Counted from the stretch's first letter, positions 48,678 through 62,169 are shown. The stretch is 64,000 nucleotides of DNA from Setophaga petechia (GCA_024362935.1 JANCRA010000005.1:23830235-23894234); one strand, 5' to 3'. The notes: generated by a model from the sequence alone, not told the origin. Program-made: numbers and translations.

Positions 48678-51600
48678 TGCCCGGGGAGATCTGCCAGATT
48701 TCTGCCCATATCCAGTGCCTGAGGGGGTGAATGCTGCACCAGTCTTAAAGGCACTCTGCATTATTTGTTCCTTCATTTTGGGTTAATGCTTTATGGGAAA
48801 ACAGATTGTAAAGCTATATAGGTGACAGGTTTGTTAGTGCTTATCAAATAGCTTAAAATTCAGAAGAAGCAAGCACATATACTGTTCTCTCTGGGGAGAA
48901 AACCTACCTGCAGGAATTTAGCTGATTCCATTTATTTATTTATTATTACATTATTTATTTAGCAGATCTGGAAGAAATGGCTTGCATTTCATTTTTAATT
49001 AATTTTCGTATTTGTTAGAGGAAAGCAATAACAGAAGTCAAGTTACCAGGTACATTTTGCATCTGCTAAAACCACCCCCAGCAGGTGGGAACAGCAGCTT
49101 GCCACTCCTAGTCAGGAGCAGCACTGCCTCTCCCATAGCAGTTCACTGGTTTTAAGATGTCTGGACTTGTAAGAATTTTTTGCTATTGGTTGTTGAGAGA
49201 TAGTACCTATATATTCATTTCTTAAACATATCACAACTCCAGGGTGGTTTTTGTAAGCTCTGGATAATGGCCCAATCTGAACAAGCTCAGTGTTTTTTCT
49301 CTGAAGCTGCATTATCATCCTGTGAGGAGGGCGCCCAGAGCTCTGAGGTGTCTTTTTGTCCCCACTGCTTCTAAAAGTAACGTTTGGCTGTGCCCAAGGA
49401 CAAGAACTCCTTCCCAAAGTCTTTCTGGAGTGTCAGCATGCATAATGTGCCTTGGAAACTGGAGGGGACAGTCCCTGCAGCGCTTGGAATAGTACAGAAT
49501 GCTTTCTCCAGGGCAAACAGTTTGGAAAGGCTAAACTACTTAAAATCCCATTTATACAGCAAACTGGTGCAGTCAAGGAAGAGCAGGAGAGTCAAGAATC
49601 TAGCAGTGTTTAATATACTTTTGCAAGGATTATTTGACAGTCTCTTATTTTTGTGATGTTTAGGAGAGAGAATTGCTGTCTGTCACCTTCCTTCTATAAT
49701 CCATTTCCTATGTCATAGCAAAGGGTAAAAAATACTTGGGTACTGCACTGCAGCTGTGGTGATTTTATATGAAGACAAATTCCTGAGGCTGGAATACTGT
49801 GACTGGTCTGAAAAAATGTTGGACATTCTTCTTTCTTCATTTAAATAGAAGCAGCATAGAAATTTTGCAAAGAATGGGGGTGGAAGAAATGTTTTCTCTT
49901 TCCCAAAAGTGGGCGAGAGGTTGAAATACAATTGCAATTACATTTTTTGCATGGCATTGATGTAGAAATGAAGCTTGTTTCAATGGAGTTTTTCACTACT
50001 TCATTTTAATTGTCTAAATCACAGTTTTTGAGACCTTATACACTGTGTTTAGAGGTGAATAGAGCTTAGCTGGAAGGCCCCACAGTTGGAAGCTGAGTAT
50101 CTAACTTTCCAGCAAGCAGTAAGCTCAGCTGATGTATATATCCACAATATAAGTGCTGTCACAGCATTAGTTTTCAAGAAGTCATATATTAGGATACACG
50201 TTAATGCACAAAGGACTTGTAAGTGGCTGCAGTTTGGATGTTGCAAAAAATAGTGATCTGTATTTAGAGCCATCTATTTCCTCTTCTGACAGATTTCTGA
50301 AGCGGGAGTGCTTTATCAATCTTTACTGCTGAGTGCCCTGGGACCTTTATTTGAAGCAAATCTGCTTTCACCTGGTGGAAGCGGATGAGCAGGGTGGTTG
50401 AATTCTGTCACTGCAGGCAGCACAGATCCTCGGTGCTGACTGACTCTGCTGCCTTTGGAGTCAGTCAGAAAACAGGAGCTGATGTAAAGTGTGTTTTTTG
50501 AACCATCACCCTCTGTCAGAGGGCATCGATTCCCTGAACACCATCAGTGTGATGGAAACAAACTGAACTCCTTTGCTCTGCTATTATTAACTGCTAATGA
50601 GCTCCGTGAAACCCAGCAAAAGGGTGTTACCAGTTTATGACTCTGCCAAGGCAGCAAGGTGGAGTTGCATGTGGGAATGAAGCCCTGTTTAATCAGGTTT
50701 TGTAACTACTTTGATACAATTTTAGCTGCAGCGTGTTCAGTCAAGCAGCTCCTGCTTTAATGCACACAGTTTCGACTTCAGTTGCAGGTTTCAGAATTTA
50801 ACGAACACCTATTCAACAATCATTTTTTACTGTTGCACACTGATCATCTACAAATATGCCTGTAGTAACTGTACATTGTGTTTTTGTTTGTTTTTACTTA
50901 GGAAACCAGTTTTAGATGTCAAATCTCCCCTGAAGTCTACTAAATTTTTGGGTAGGGTTTCAAGATGAGAAAATTCAATCCTCAGCTTGAGCTGCCAATA
51001 AAGGCAGGTGAGCACAGCAGTAGCAGAGCTTTTCCCTCTCTAGTGTCACAAGCATGGTTTAGTTTTACAGGGTTTTCTTGGCTTTCCTCTTAGATTTAGA
51101 GGAGGAATATGTGAGGTGTAGTGGGGACAGGGCAGTTTGAGAGCAGAAGCACCCAAGGGGGGCTCACAGGTGAGCACGTTCTGAGCTGCACAGCAGCCTG
51201 GCAGGTTCTCAGCAGTGGCAGCCTGGTATCAGGGCACACCTCACATACTGGGAGCACACACGCAGCTACAGAGAGTTTGTAGCAATGAAAGGTTATTTAT
51301 ATGCAATGCCTTGTGTTTGCAGTTTCAGTTGAGTAAATATACAGTGAAATTGTACTTTATCCTCTTTGTTCAGTTGTTAAAATCCCAGGTTCCTTTCCCC
51401 AGAATCATACCTGTTTCTCTTGATTTCTTGATGTAACATCTATAACCAAGGTACCTATCAATTAATCTGAGTATTTATAGGGTTGCTTTTTTGGTTTTGT
51501 TGCTTTAAAAACAAACAAACTCAAAACTCAAAACTCCCTAGATTCTCAAGTGTTTCTGAGGAAAAAAAGTTGGGGTTTTGGTTGTTTTGATTTATTTAGT

Positions 51601-52118
51601 TTTTGGGGTTTTTTTCCCCGGAGTATTACATTTTATAATTAGGAAAAACAAGAAATTCATGTTTGTAGCAAGTGAATTATAGCCTGCAAAGTAGCTTGAA
51701 TGTTTTCAGCTGAAAGCTGCTTTGGAAGCTTAACATGGGATTAATTTTTGAAGTCTGCCTGGACTATCAAGAAGTTAATTGATGGAGTGTGAGCAATACC
51801 CACTTAAAAGGCACAGACAGGGAAATCAGTGCATTCTCTGTGAGAGGCTCTTAATGATTTCCTTTCAGAGAATGTGCACACTATCTTAATTATACAGGAG
51901 CCTACGTAAAGGTACCATTGGATTGCATCCAATGAAAGCTAAAACAAACAATATGACAACAAAAAGGGCACTTGCGTCATTTCACTTTAGCATTTATAAG
52001 ACAAACAATAACTAGCAAATAAAAGCCTCCTAGCCTATGGTGTGCTTACCAGTGCCAGGATACTTACTCCTTCACATGTAATCTTTAAAACAAAGAGCTA
52101 CATATCAGTAAATTCAGG
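48678..52118. other. Intergenic sequence, no gene recognised
   Basis: Contains an ATTT-rich run (48930-48960), the hairpin at 50436 and T/G-rich stretches at 51.48-51.62 kb. No gene recognised. Confidence 0.6.
50436..50468. repeat. 33-bp hairpin with 11-bp perfect stem
   Basis: CTGACTGACTC (50436-50446) and GAGTCAGTCAG (50458-50468) are exact reverse complements around an 11-base loop. Each arm holds a GACTGACT-type direct repeat and a GAGTCA half of an AP-1-like site. Role unknown. Confidence 0.75.
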
Positions 52119-52158
52119 TTTTTTTTTTTTTTTTTTTTTTTTTGGTTTCTTTTTTTTG
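52119..52158. repeat. Poly-T tract (25 T)
   Basis: 25 consecutive T, then GG and a shorter T-rich run. On the minus strand it could be the poly-A of a retroposed copy, but no element body is recognisable beside it. Confidence 0.85.
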
Positions 52159-52159
52159 C

Positions 52160-55100
52160 CTGCACAAAAACAAGACCATCTTACAGCAAGAAGACATGTT
52201 TCCTGTGGTGCTCTGCTGGCTTCATGAGATTAATGACCTCAGCATTTCACAGATAAGTCTTTCTGTGTGAATGTGATCTTCTCCTGTGTGCACAAGGGCA
52301 CGCAGCCACTAAAAAAAAACATGCATGAGAAAGAATGGATGATAAAGCTAGCAGTGAAACTGAGGTGCTGGAGCTTTCCCATTAGAGATGCCATCGTTTT
52401 GTGTAAAGTGTAGATTTCAATATATTCAGTAATGATCATTAAAATTATGAGTTTTGAAACGTGGTAAGCCTTGCCACTCTGATCAAGTCCAGCTTGTGAA
52501 ATTCTGTATCCATGAGATCCCAAGATACAGTTTTGAAGACCTCAGGTTTAATAACATCTGGGTTCAGCTGTGGCAGTGCACTGCTAACATGCTTATTCTA
52601 ACAATCAAGGGGGAAAATGTTCAGATCTTTGCATATTAGCTCCTAAAATGTCAGGCCATTCTGGCATTTTTCTGCACCTTTGATCACTTTAGGCATAATT
52701 TGGTGATGCCATTCAAATGTTTCTTCAAAAACTGTTGCCACAAAGAAAAAGTTATTGCAGTGTTACTTAGCACCATGGCATCACCAAACCACCTGCATGG
52801 TCTTGGGGAACTTCCTTCAGAGGATGGAAAGTAGAGGAAGGGGTCTCCCTCTCAACCCCCACCAGCCTTTCTTACCTTCATCTGACCACTTTGGGAGCAG
52901 TTCCTGCCCATGGAAAACTTCAGCCTTTCCTTGAAGCTGCAGAGTGCCATGGCAGGCTTCAGAGCCACCTCCTCCTGCCTCTTGGAGGAAGACCCTACGG
53001 CAGTGTGTCCTGTGCTCCCTTCAGGGCACACCCAGACACACACTTGCTGTGTCCCAGGGTGTTTTAAGGAGTGCAGAGCACGTTTTTTGTAGGAAAACAG
53101 GTAGAAACACATCCCTCTTCCAGCTTTGCATGAGTCAAAAGCTCTGAAAGGTCATCATTGTCAGGACAGGATCCGTAGGCATCAGCATGACAGCAGTGAC
53201 ACTCAATACATGTTAGACATTAATGTACAACACCTCTCAACTCTACAGAGTATGGTACAGAGGAAGGGAGGACTGCAAACAGCATGTTTTGAGGTAAAAA
53301 ATAGCTGCCTCCATTCATGGAGGGGTCAAAATAATCTTCAACATTAATAATGACTTTTTAATTCATGTTTTCCAGTGCTAGTGAAGCCTAACTGATATAT
53401 GAACAGTGTTTTAAAACCAAATTCTTGTTTCTGTCAGGAAGCCCCAATTCAAGATGCACTGATCCATTCCTTCCATAGTGAGATTGGAAATTTTGTGAAA
53501 AGAGGGATGTGCACCAAACACACCACCACAGTCCAGTGTGTCCTGTAGCAACACAGGTAGGAGCCTTCAGGAAAGTATGTCTTGTTCTTATCCTTCAGCT
53601 AATGTGTTCTGTAGCATCTCCTCTATTCAAACTAACTCCTAACTTATTTACACAAAAGGTGGAGTCCTCATCTTTAGCTGGACAGGTTTTTTTCTCACCC
53701 TTCCATATCTACCAGCCTGAATTTTCTACCTGTGATAATTGAACCATTCCCATAGTAAATGACTGTGTACTTGGAGAGAGGCCCAGGTACCAAAGTGTGG
53801 GAGTGCTGCCTGGCTGCAGGGAAGTGGGAGACTGCAGCAAGAGCTCTGTGGGTTTAACCAGCTTCCTGGGGAACATGCAGTCATTCACTCTTCCCAGCAC
53901 ACAGCACGGAAGGAAGCTTTTCCTCTGGCTGACAGCTGATTTTCAAGAGATGCATTTATATTTTTGGACACTGCACTTGGAATTCCAGTTAATATTTTAA
54001 TCTATCAAATGGATATGGACAACTGATGGCAGAATTCAGGGACTGGAACTATGTGAGCTTGAATGAATTAATGCTCTGAAGGGAGCTTAACAAATAAAGC
54101 CCTCTGATAATGTAACACCAGAAGGCTTGAACTTCCTTGTAACAGAATAATTTCTCCAGACAGGACAAATTTTACTCCCATTTATTTTTGGTGTCAGGTT
54201 TACCACTACCAGTCCCTGCTATGCCCTTTAGGGAGCTAAGTTTAAAGTTAATGGGGCTTCATGCACAAAGGGCTGGCCAGCCATAACTGCAGAGAGCAAT
54301 GAAGTGCCTGATTAGTGCAAAATGTGACGCTTTCGCCACTTGGCCTCCTGCCCAGTGGCAGCTACTTCTGCTGAGCACATCAAATGAATTCATATAAGCC
54401 ACCAAAGAACTGCAGGCCAGGAATGGCTGTTGGTTGTTACTGGATCAGACCAGCTTCTGACCAGTCAGCTAAAGAAATATCCTGTACTTCAAACACTGGA
54501 CCATCCATTTAAAAACATTTAAAAATACATACAGTAAAATAGAGCTGTTAGACTGGAAAATCCTCTTTAGCATGATATTATCTGACCATTAAATGTCTGA
54601 GGAGTTGAAATAGAATAGTGTCTCATGAAGGAGTTATTGAATTGTGTAAATAAATCTTTCTTTACAATTTATTGATTGGTGTGGAGAGAGCTTGTGAAGT
54701 CAAATACGCTTCATTGTCTTTAGGCAGCTTCATGCAGGAAATTTGGTCTTTACCCAATTCTCTGACTAACCCCAGATTCAGAGTAGTTATGTTAATGCAT
54801 CCTGCAAGAGAAAACCACTATTTTCTTCCTTTTATTCCAGGTCCATTTTAATGGGATTATAGACTGGCCTTTTAAATGCAGAAACAAATTTCTTCTGGTG
54901 CATGCTACAATAGTTTTTAATTGAAAGTCTGTTGCTGGCCAAAGGTTATCTCAAAGGAGCTGTAGCACCTAAATCCCCTCCCTCCCTCCTTCCCATGCTA
55001 CTGCTGCCATAGATCAAAGGGATACCAATGCCCTTCTGAGCTCAGTCATTTAAACTGATGTCTCAGCACTGAACGAATGAGATCTATAGGAAATGATGTG

Positions 55101-57460
55101 AATTTCTTAAGACTGTCTAGCCCATCTTAGCTGTGCCCTATGGTTTTGCTTGGGAACTCTTACTAGTTTCTGTTTAGAATTTTCTCCTGATGCTTTTTGT
55201 TCTACCGCTTGTCACAGCTATAGGATAACATGGTCAACGCCTTAAAGTCAACACTATTATCACTCTGGAACTCCTTGTACTACCCAGGGAGAGGAAATGC
55301 ATTAATTTTAGAGCTGAGTCAAGCTCAGAAATGAATTAGCACATTGGGTAAATATCTGACAGCACATTTTTAAAAGTAACTAGTCACGCACCCTGAGCTG
55401 ATGCCAAGAAAGGGACATGTCCTCTGGGCTTGCTTATGGACAGCCTTTGTGCCAGCTTTCTGCATTTGTTTGTTAACCTCATTTGCTATGAAAACAGGTA
55501 TTAAGTGGATTCTTTTCTTCTCGTCCTCCTGTCATAATTCCTGATCTCACTGGCCAATTTCAGCCCAGATCTAGAGAGGGAAGAAGACTCAACGATGCTA
55601 AGTATTCATTGTGCTTCATGATATAGATGGCTGGAAAACTGAGATGCAAAGTTTGCACCATGAAGTTGCTCATTATCTGACAATAGGCAATACATAAAAG
55701 AGACAGATTACAAATGGTCCAGTGATGAAAGACTTAATGGAAGCAAACATATCCAATCCAAATCTATAGAAAATATGACTGTATTCATTCTGGAGCTGGT
55801 GAAATTTTATTTCACTGATTCCTTGCAAAAATCCAAATTGATTCAGTGAGTTTTCTAAATGAATTTGGAAGGAAATGTATAGTAATTTGGTCAGATCTAG
55901 ATATGCTGTGCTGCCTTGTTTTGTATTCCTGCAGTTTGCTGTGAGTGTGGACAGTGTAATGCCTACTCCCTACCTCAATGCATGTTAGAAAGCTTAATTA
56001 CCCTAAACACACACAGCTTTATCAGGGATCCCAGTGAGAGCAGAAACAGGACAAAATATCAGCTGAGTGCTTTTGAAAGATAAGATAAAGAAAGACCTTT
56101 TAAGTGCAGAGAAATATTTCTCTCCTTTATTTTTTATGTGTAGCTCCTTTATGAGCCTTTTGGAACACATAAGATTTAAAATATATGAGAAGTAACAGTA
56201 CTTGAAATTACCATCTTAATGTATTTCAACTGTAAAAGCAGAGAATAGAATCCTACAGTAGAGGAGACAGATGCATAAATGGACATGGCCCCAGTGCCAT
56301 AGTCTTGGATGGGCAGTGCTCAGAAAGGGAATGAACACAGTCACTAAATTTAAAGAAAGACAGCATTGAATGAGAAAATGCACAGAATTGGCTTTAAAAT
56401 GAACAAAAGCCTTACTTTCCTGAACCTGTGGATTTATTTCCTTTGCCTGATCTCTTGGTAAAGATATGAACATCAAAAATTACAGCTACCCACTGACATA
56501 ATTCAGCAACATGAAGTGCATTTACTTCTTTAGTGATTTAAGGCTGCTTTTCACTCTTCCCCATGCTGCTTGTTTTCACACATTTATGTGTACTTGGCCT
56601 CAGCTCTGTCCATCTGACTTGGTGGTGCAGCTGTAATCCACTTCAGTACAGATATCCGGCTCTTCCTTTAGAAACTTCCTCTTGCTATGCTATAGCTCTT
56701 GTAAACGCCCTGGCGGAAGTGGCTTTTTCCTCCTTCCTGCTCCTGCAAGAGGTCCCAGAAGTACAAGTGGCTTAATGAACCAGACAACATTTGGTTTGAA
56801 AAGAGCCTGAAGAGATGTAGTTTGCATAAACTGTAATGCTTTTTTTTCTTACCTTATAGAAACATCATGTATATCACTCATGTTTAAACAAAATGACTGG
56901 CAAAGCTGTAGAAGCTGTAGACAGTGTCCTAATACTTTGATTTATTAGAGCAGAACTGCCAGGTTACTTTCCATCCTTTCTACTCCAATATGTGAGCGAG
57001 AACATCTGTCTGGCAACAGTAATGGTTCCAAGTCAAGTATATGATTTCTTTTCTTCACAGAGAAAGACAGATGAATGATACTCTAGATGTAATTATCTTT
57101 CACTTGCAGCAGTTCCCTTTAAATATGTAATTTTAAAAATTAAAATTTAGGAAAAATATGGCGTGCATATTATTATAGTTTCATGGCACAGTTTTGATTA
57201 TTTATCATCTTATGTTAAATATATTTTATAGGATAAAAGGAAACAGTCTGTTCTGCCTTAGGAACATAGTACTCTGGTTACTCAGTTTGGTTCTGGCAAG
57301 ACAGGATGGTGTGAAAACAAGTGAGGTTCCCATTTTAAAGTATGGTAAGAAAATCCCCAAAGGTCTGAAATGGCAGATATTATGGATGTGCTTGGTGTCA
57401 GCACTGTGACAGAGACAAGGCCTTCAAAAGGCCTAAAATAATAGACAATGGCTTAAAAGG
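52160..57460. other. Intergenic sequence, no gene recognised
   Basis: Unique, CpG-poor sequence. A CCCTCCCTCC pyrimidine run lies near 54976. 54.0-56.2 kb has almost no open frames. No gene, RNA or LINE was recognised. Confidence 0.6.
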
Positions 57461-57461
57461 C

Positions 57462-57507
57462 AAAAAAAAAAAAAAAGAAAAGAAAAAAAAAGAGGAAAAA
57501 AAAGAGG
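57462..57507. repeat. A-rich polypurine tract
   Basis: A15, then GAAA, GA9 and GAGGA8 units. Pure purine on the plus strand. Confidence 0.9.
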
Positions 57508-58410
57508 CATTTCAACTGGTAGAGGGAAGACTACAGATGCTCTGTAGAAGACAGAGGTGCTGGTTGGTCTCCTACCTAGAAGGACCAGGGAGGTGAGATA
57601 TACATGGAGAACCTGGGAAGATGCCAAATCTGCTTGAAGAAAGGCAGCAGCACCTTCTCAGCTACCAACACCCTGGAGAAGCTCTGCAAGGACTGACTTC
57701 CAACCTTTTGCTGTTCTTTGCAGATGTAGGGTGCAAAACCTAGGAGACAAAACTGCCCACCCCTGTGGCAGGCCATCTGAACAGAAGATTGCAAAAGGCA
57801 CTGGTGGGCCCTTTCTCTTGACAGGGAATAGGTACTACCCATGTCTGGCCAGGTTGTCTTTCTCATTTACAGCATAGCAGAGTCCTCAGTAGACTTTTAA
57901 TTTTTTTTTTTTTAATTTAAATAATCTTGGCTTAGAAAGAAATTGCTTAATTTAACAAAGCACGTTTACTAAAATAGAGCTGTGGAAAATTTAAAGATGT
58001 GCATGACAGTGGGTTGTGTGTTTCTTCATGCATTCTCCAGCTCTCAAACACAGACTCTGCCAAAGCAAATAACTGCACAGTATTTATCATAGTTTTGTTA
58101 CTATGTAGGAATATTTTTTTTGTAACAATGCTTGCAAAGGTGAACTATTTGTTAGCTCCTCCTCTCTTCTGTCTGCCAATAATATGGAAATCCAATTGTG
58201 GTCATGAAACATTGCTGACTTGGAGCCGCAAGTCCCAGGATCAAACCACATTAGGCAGCAGCATGGAGTTTCTCCCCCTGTCAAGAACCAGTTTTACTGC
58301 CACATGAAAGACCAGAAGGTTTTTGCCATATTGCACTACATCTCTGAATGCACACCTATGAAATAACTCCCATTACTGCTGTCAAAGGAAGACACAAGGC
58401 ACAGAGAGAG
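57508..58410. other. Intergenic sequence, no gene recognised
   Basis: Contains a T-run at ~57899-57913. Otherwise unique and featureless. Confidence 0.6.
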
Positions 58411-58537
58411 TTTTGGGGGGTTTTGGTGGGTTTTTTTTTTTTTTTTTGGTTTTTTTGGGGAGCTGATTTTTTGTTTGTTTTTTTCAGTTTCTTGGGGTTT
58501 TTAATTTTTGTTAAATTTTATTTTTCTTCTTTTTTTG
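58411..58537. repeat. T/G-rich low-complexity block
   Basis: T4G6, T4GGTGGG, T17, GG, T7, G4 and further T-rich units to ~58537. Resembles the other T/G tracts in the window. Confidence 0.85.
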
Positions 58538-58539
58538 TC

Positions 58540-61500
58540 TATAAACCTATTCCTAATTGCTCTGTCTCGTAACTTCTGTATGTGTAACCCATTTGTCACA
58601 TATCTTCTCTGTGGCAAGATCTGCCAATGGGGCTTTGATGGCTGGTCCTCCTGTAGATGGTCATCGTGAGAGAGTGGGCTTAGCCCTCAGCTGAGCTTGA
58701 AAACAGAGGAAACAGATTCCAAATCTGACCAGTCCAGATCTCACCAGCACTTTTTGGTCTCATTTTGTCCAATCCTCATCCAGCACTGGATGCCTACAAT
58801 TCCTGGGAAGGCAGCAGAGGACAAAGCATAGGCTTTGACCATGCTACCAAGGGCCCAGATTTGCAGCCTGGCAATATTTCTTTGGTTTCCAGAGGTTTAT
58901 CCCTATCTCCCCATACTGCATGGAGGGATACAGATAAATTGTGTAATCCTTCCTGAACACTGGAGGCTCTTCTGATGTACACAACTAGCAGGGACACGAT
59001 GTGCTCAAAAGCATGGGGAAGCCTAGCCCAACTGTAGCAGGAAAATGCTCCTTACAGCGCACTCAGACATGGGAATAAGTGCCCATGGGAACTGGTGGAA
59101 GCACCTCATTTCTATCTTTGAGTTATGCAGGACTGTATTTTTTCACATAATACTGCATCTGAAAAATTCTCTGCAGGCAAAAATTGCATCAAGTCCACTT
59201 CAAAGGTTTTTGTTCTTTTTAAAAAAAAGTGACTTAGTGATACTTCTGGGCTAAATTGTATTTCTGTGTGTGTGTATTTGCACACATATTCATATACTCA
59301 GGGCCAGCACCCAGATGACAAATGTGAGAATTATCATTATTCTTAAAATGTGTGTGTCTGTGTGCTTTTAACTTGGTAGTACTTAGCAGTACTGCTAATG
59401 GCTCTGTGGTTATAAATCTTCCTTTAGAAATTTGTAACATAATGTAAAGCACAATTTATCCCTGATCTGATTAATGCCTACACAATGTTTTATTTGAATG
59501 GTTTCTAAATAATTTTGGGGGGAAAAAAGTTGGTCTAATTTAAGTGACCAAGATGACATGATTTTTTTTCCCAATTTGTGCTTTGAAGTACAACTACCAA
59601 ATTACATTCTGAAGCAAGAGAAACTAGAAACTTTTATTACAGAACAACCTGACTTTTTGATTACAAGTATTAAAAGAAATAACAAGCCACATATTTTCCT
59701 TGGAAAATGTTCTGCTTAGTATAGGATTTGATTGTGCAATCCTTACTTATATAGAGACAAAAGGGATTTTGCTGGTATGGGATGAAGGTACAAGACAGAG
59801 CCCAGTGCTGTACTGGCAGGACTTCAGTGCAAAAAGCTATTGGCTGCTGTTTACATTTCTGACATTCTCTGAGTAAGTGTTGTCACAACAGACAAGCAAT
59901 TATAGACAATAATGTCAGTAATTTGTGGATTAAGAACTCCTTAAGGATGTATTAGCACGGCCAGACAGTAGCTGCTTTTAGCTTGCAACTGTTCACCCTT
60001 GGCTGTGCCAGTCAAGATGTAACTTTCAAGAAGAAATTGTGCTCCCTCTTAGACAGCAAACAATGGCAGGGGTTAAACTTCTCTGGGCCCTCCCTGCCGC
60101 TCCTACAGCTCTCATGCAGGCAGCTCAACCTCAAAGGCCGCTTTTTAATAGGTATGTGTATTTATGCACACACATAAAATGGAAATATAGGCCATTGTGT
60201 TGAAGAAATACTGTGCTAGGTGCTTGCAACAAAGCCAGAAAAAAAAATCAGATTTTAAGATACCAGTATTATAAATACACCTGCAGGAGCCTCAGCTGAA
60301 GTCCAAGCCCCAGCACAGTGGTGGAGGGCGCAGGACCTGAGCTGACCCTCTGACTCATCACTTGGGACACCCGTGGCTCAGGACATGCTCCATATTAGCT
60401 TATGCAAATCCTGTACTGTGTAAAACATGCCCTCCTGAGAAAATTATTTTATTATTTTGAGGATCAACGAGAAAGATTCAAATGTAGTTTGCTCTTTTTT
60501 TAAGAAATTCAAAAATACCGTCTCAAAACATGCACAGAAATGATGTGTACTTTCAGGGTCAAATTTAATACAAATACACTTTATTTGTCCTTTGTGCTAC
60601 TGCTCTTCTGGTTGTATTTCAAGACAAACCATTCAGAAAATTAGAGTGTGTTTAGGAAATTGACTTGTGGTGAGGGGAAATTTATCTTACTAAGGCTGTA
60701 TATGTGTAAAGTAGTGGGTGGGCTAGAGGGGTTTAGGAAAAACAAGAAACAGAAATTCCTTGAAAGGTTTTAATTATAAAACTAGATAATGAAAGAATAT
60801 TGATTGGGTACCATTAATCTTTTTCTTCCAAAGGCAGATTTACCTTTAAACATGAAGTACATCATATGCCTGGCTGTCAACACCGGTTTTACAACTCCAG
60901 AAAATGTGTTAATTTTGCTGCTTGTGCTTATTAATTCAGCATCTCTTCATGAAAATGTTGCAAAAGATCTTTTTGAAAAGCTTATTTCTCCCAGGCTCCG
61001 TGGGTGCAGGGGAGCTTGCTGGGCATGCAGGGCTCCTCAGCAGTGTCTGGGATGTGAAGTCTGGCCCCAGGCAGGATGGCAGTGCCCGGCTCCCCAGCCA
61101 GGGTGGGCACAAGATGCCCCATTGAGTGCTCAATGACTGACCCAGGCAGGGCTGCTCTGAGGCTACCGTCTCCTCCCCAGGCAGGAGACAGCGTTTAAGA
61201 AATGGCACTCGGTCCCCACAGTGAAAGCAGCCTTTTGTCGGCACCTCCTTCCCATATACGGAGACCCGTTCGTCTTTTGCTGGGTTTATCAGTTGATTCT
61301 GGTGGCTTAAGTAAATCCTGAAGGAGATGATTAAGGCTTCAAACATAAGATTTTTAAGAGGCCGGTTTTGGTGCTCCTGGTGTTCCTGCAGCCCCCAGGC
61401 TGTGCCCGAGCAGAGGCTGATCTAATTTCACACTCCTGGAAGCGAGGCCGAAGGCTGTGTGTACCCAGCACACATCCTGTATCTTTTCCTTATGCCTACT

Positions 61501-61559
61501 CTCCCCTCCCCAGGATAAAACTCTGCAAAGTCCCTCTTCGCTGCTCTGCATCATTTTTA
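58540..61559. other. Intergenic sequence up to the ITPRID2 promoter
   Basis: Unique sequence with a short (TG)n at ~59265. GC and CpG rise gradually from ~60.99 kb (CCCAGGCTCC... region) toward the island at 61.56 kb. No exon is supported on either strand, although a divergent noncoding transcript from the island could run leftward here. Confidence 0.6.
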
Positions 61560-61769
61560 GTTCGGAAACATCCTTTCCGGGGCCAGGCCACGGGCGGCCC
61601 ACCGAGCCAGCCCAGGCCCGAGGAGCCGCGCTGCCCGACCCCGCATCCCGACCCCGCATCCCTGCCCGCGCCGGCGGCCCGGCCCCGGCGGGAGGCCCCG
61701 CTCTGCCGCCGGCCCCGCCGCCGTCACGTGGCCGCCGAGTTTTCTCATCCCGCAGCGGTATGAGGAAGT

Positions 61770-61839
61770 CAGAGCCGCCGCCGCCGCCCGCAGCCCGGGC
61801 GGGCGCAGCCTCCGCCGCCGCCTCGCCGCGGCGCGACAT
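61770..61839 (+). other. ITPRID2: Proposed noncoding first exon of ITPRID2
   Basis: The 3' limit is set by a strong splice donor, GACAT|GTGAGT, with GT at 61840-61841. The 5' limit is only approximate because the transcription start cannot be read from sequence. The proposed intron is 61840-62110 (271 bp), ending CTCTCCCGGCAG. An alternative is one continuous 5' exon with no splice here. Transcript data would decide. Confidence 0.45.
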
Positions 61840-62110
61840 GTGAGTACCGCGGGCAGCCGGGCCGCCCGAGCTCTGCCCGCCCCGGCTCTGCCCGCCCGCT
61901 GCCCCCGGACGCCGGCGGGCCGGGGCGGACACCTACGGGGCCGGGGGGCGGCCGAGGGGCGGCCGTGGCCGGGGCTGGGGCGGGCCGGGCCGGCGTGTGA
62001 GCGCGGGGAGGGGCGGCCGCGCTCCCGGGGCTGCGCGGGCGGCAGCCCCGCGGCCCCCGGACGGGCGGACGGACAGCCGGACGGACGGCACATCTCCGCT
62101 CTCCCGGCAG

Positions 62111-62169
62111 GCTGGCTCTCTCCGGCACTTGCCTCCCGGCGTGAAGCCCCCGCCGGCGCCGCCGCCCCG
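62111..62169 (+). other. ITPRID2: ITPRID2 5' UTR in second exon, with splice-created uORF
   Basis: It begins after the acceptor CTCCCGGCAG at 62101-62110 and runs to the ITPRID2 start codon. If joined to the upstream exon ending ACAT, the junction makes an ATG followed by ten sense codons and TGA at 62142-62144 ([11 protein letters not shown]). That upstream ORF ends 25 nt before the main start. It exists only if this exact splice is used. Confidence 0.4.

Noticed and set aside
52119..52143. Poly-T run as the tail of a minus-strand processed pseudogene
   Set aside because: No gene-like sequence or target-site duplication is recognisable next to it.
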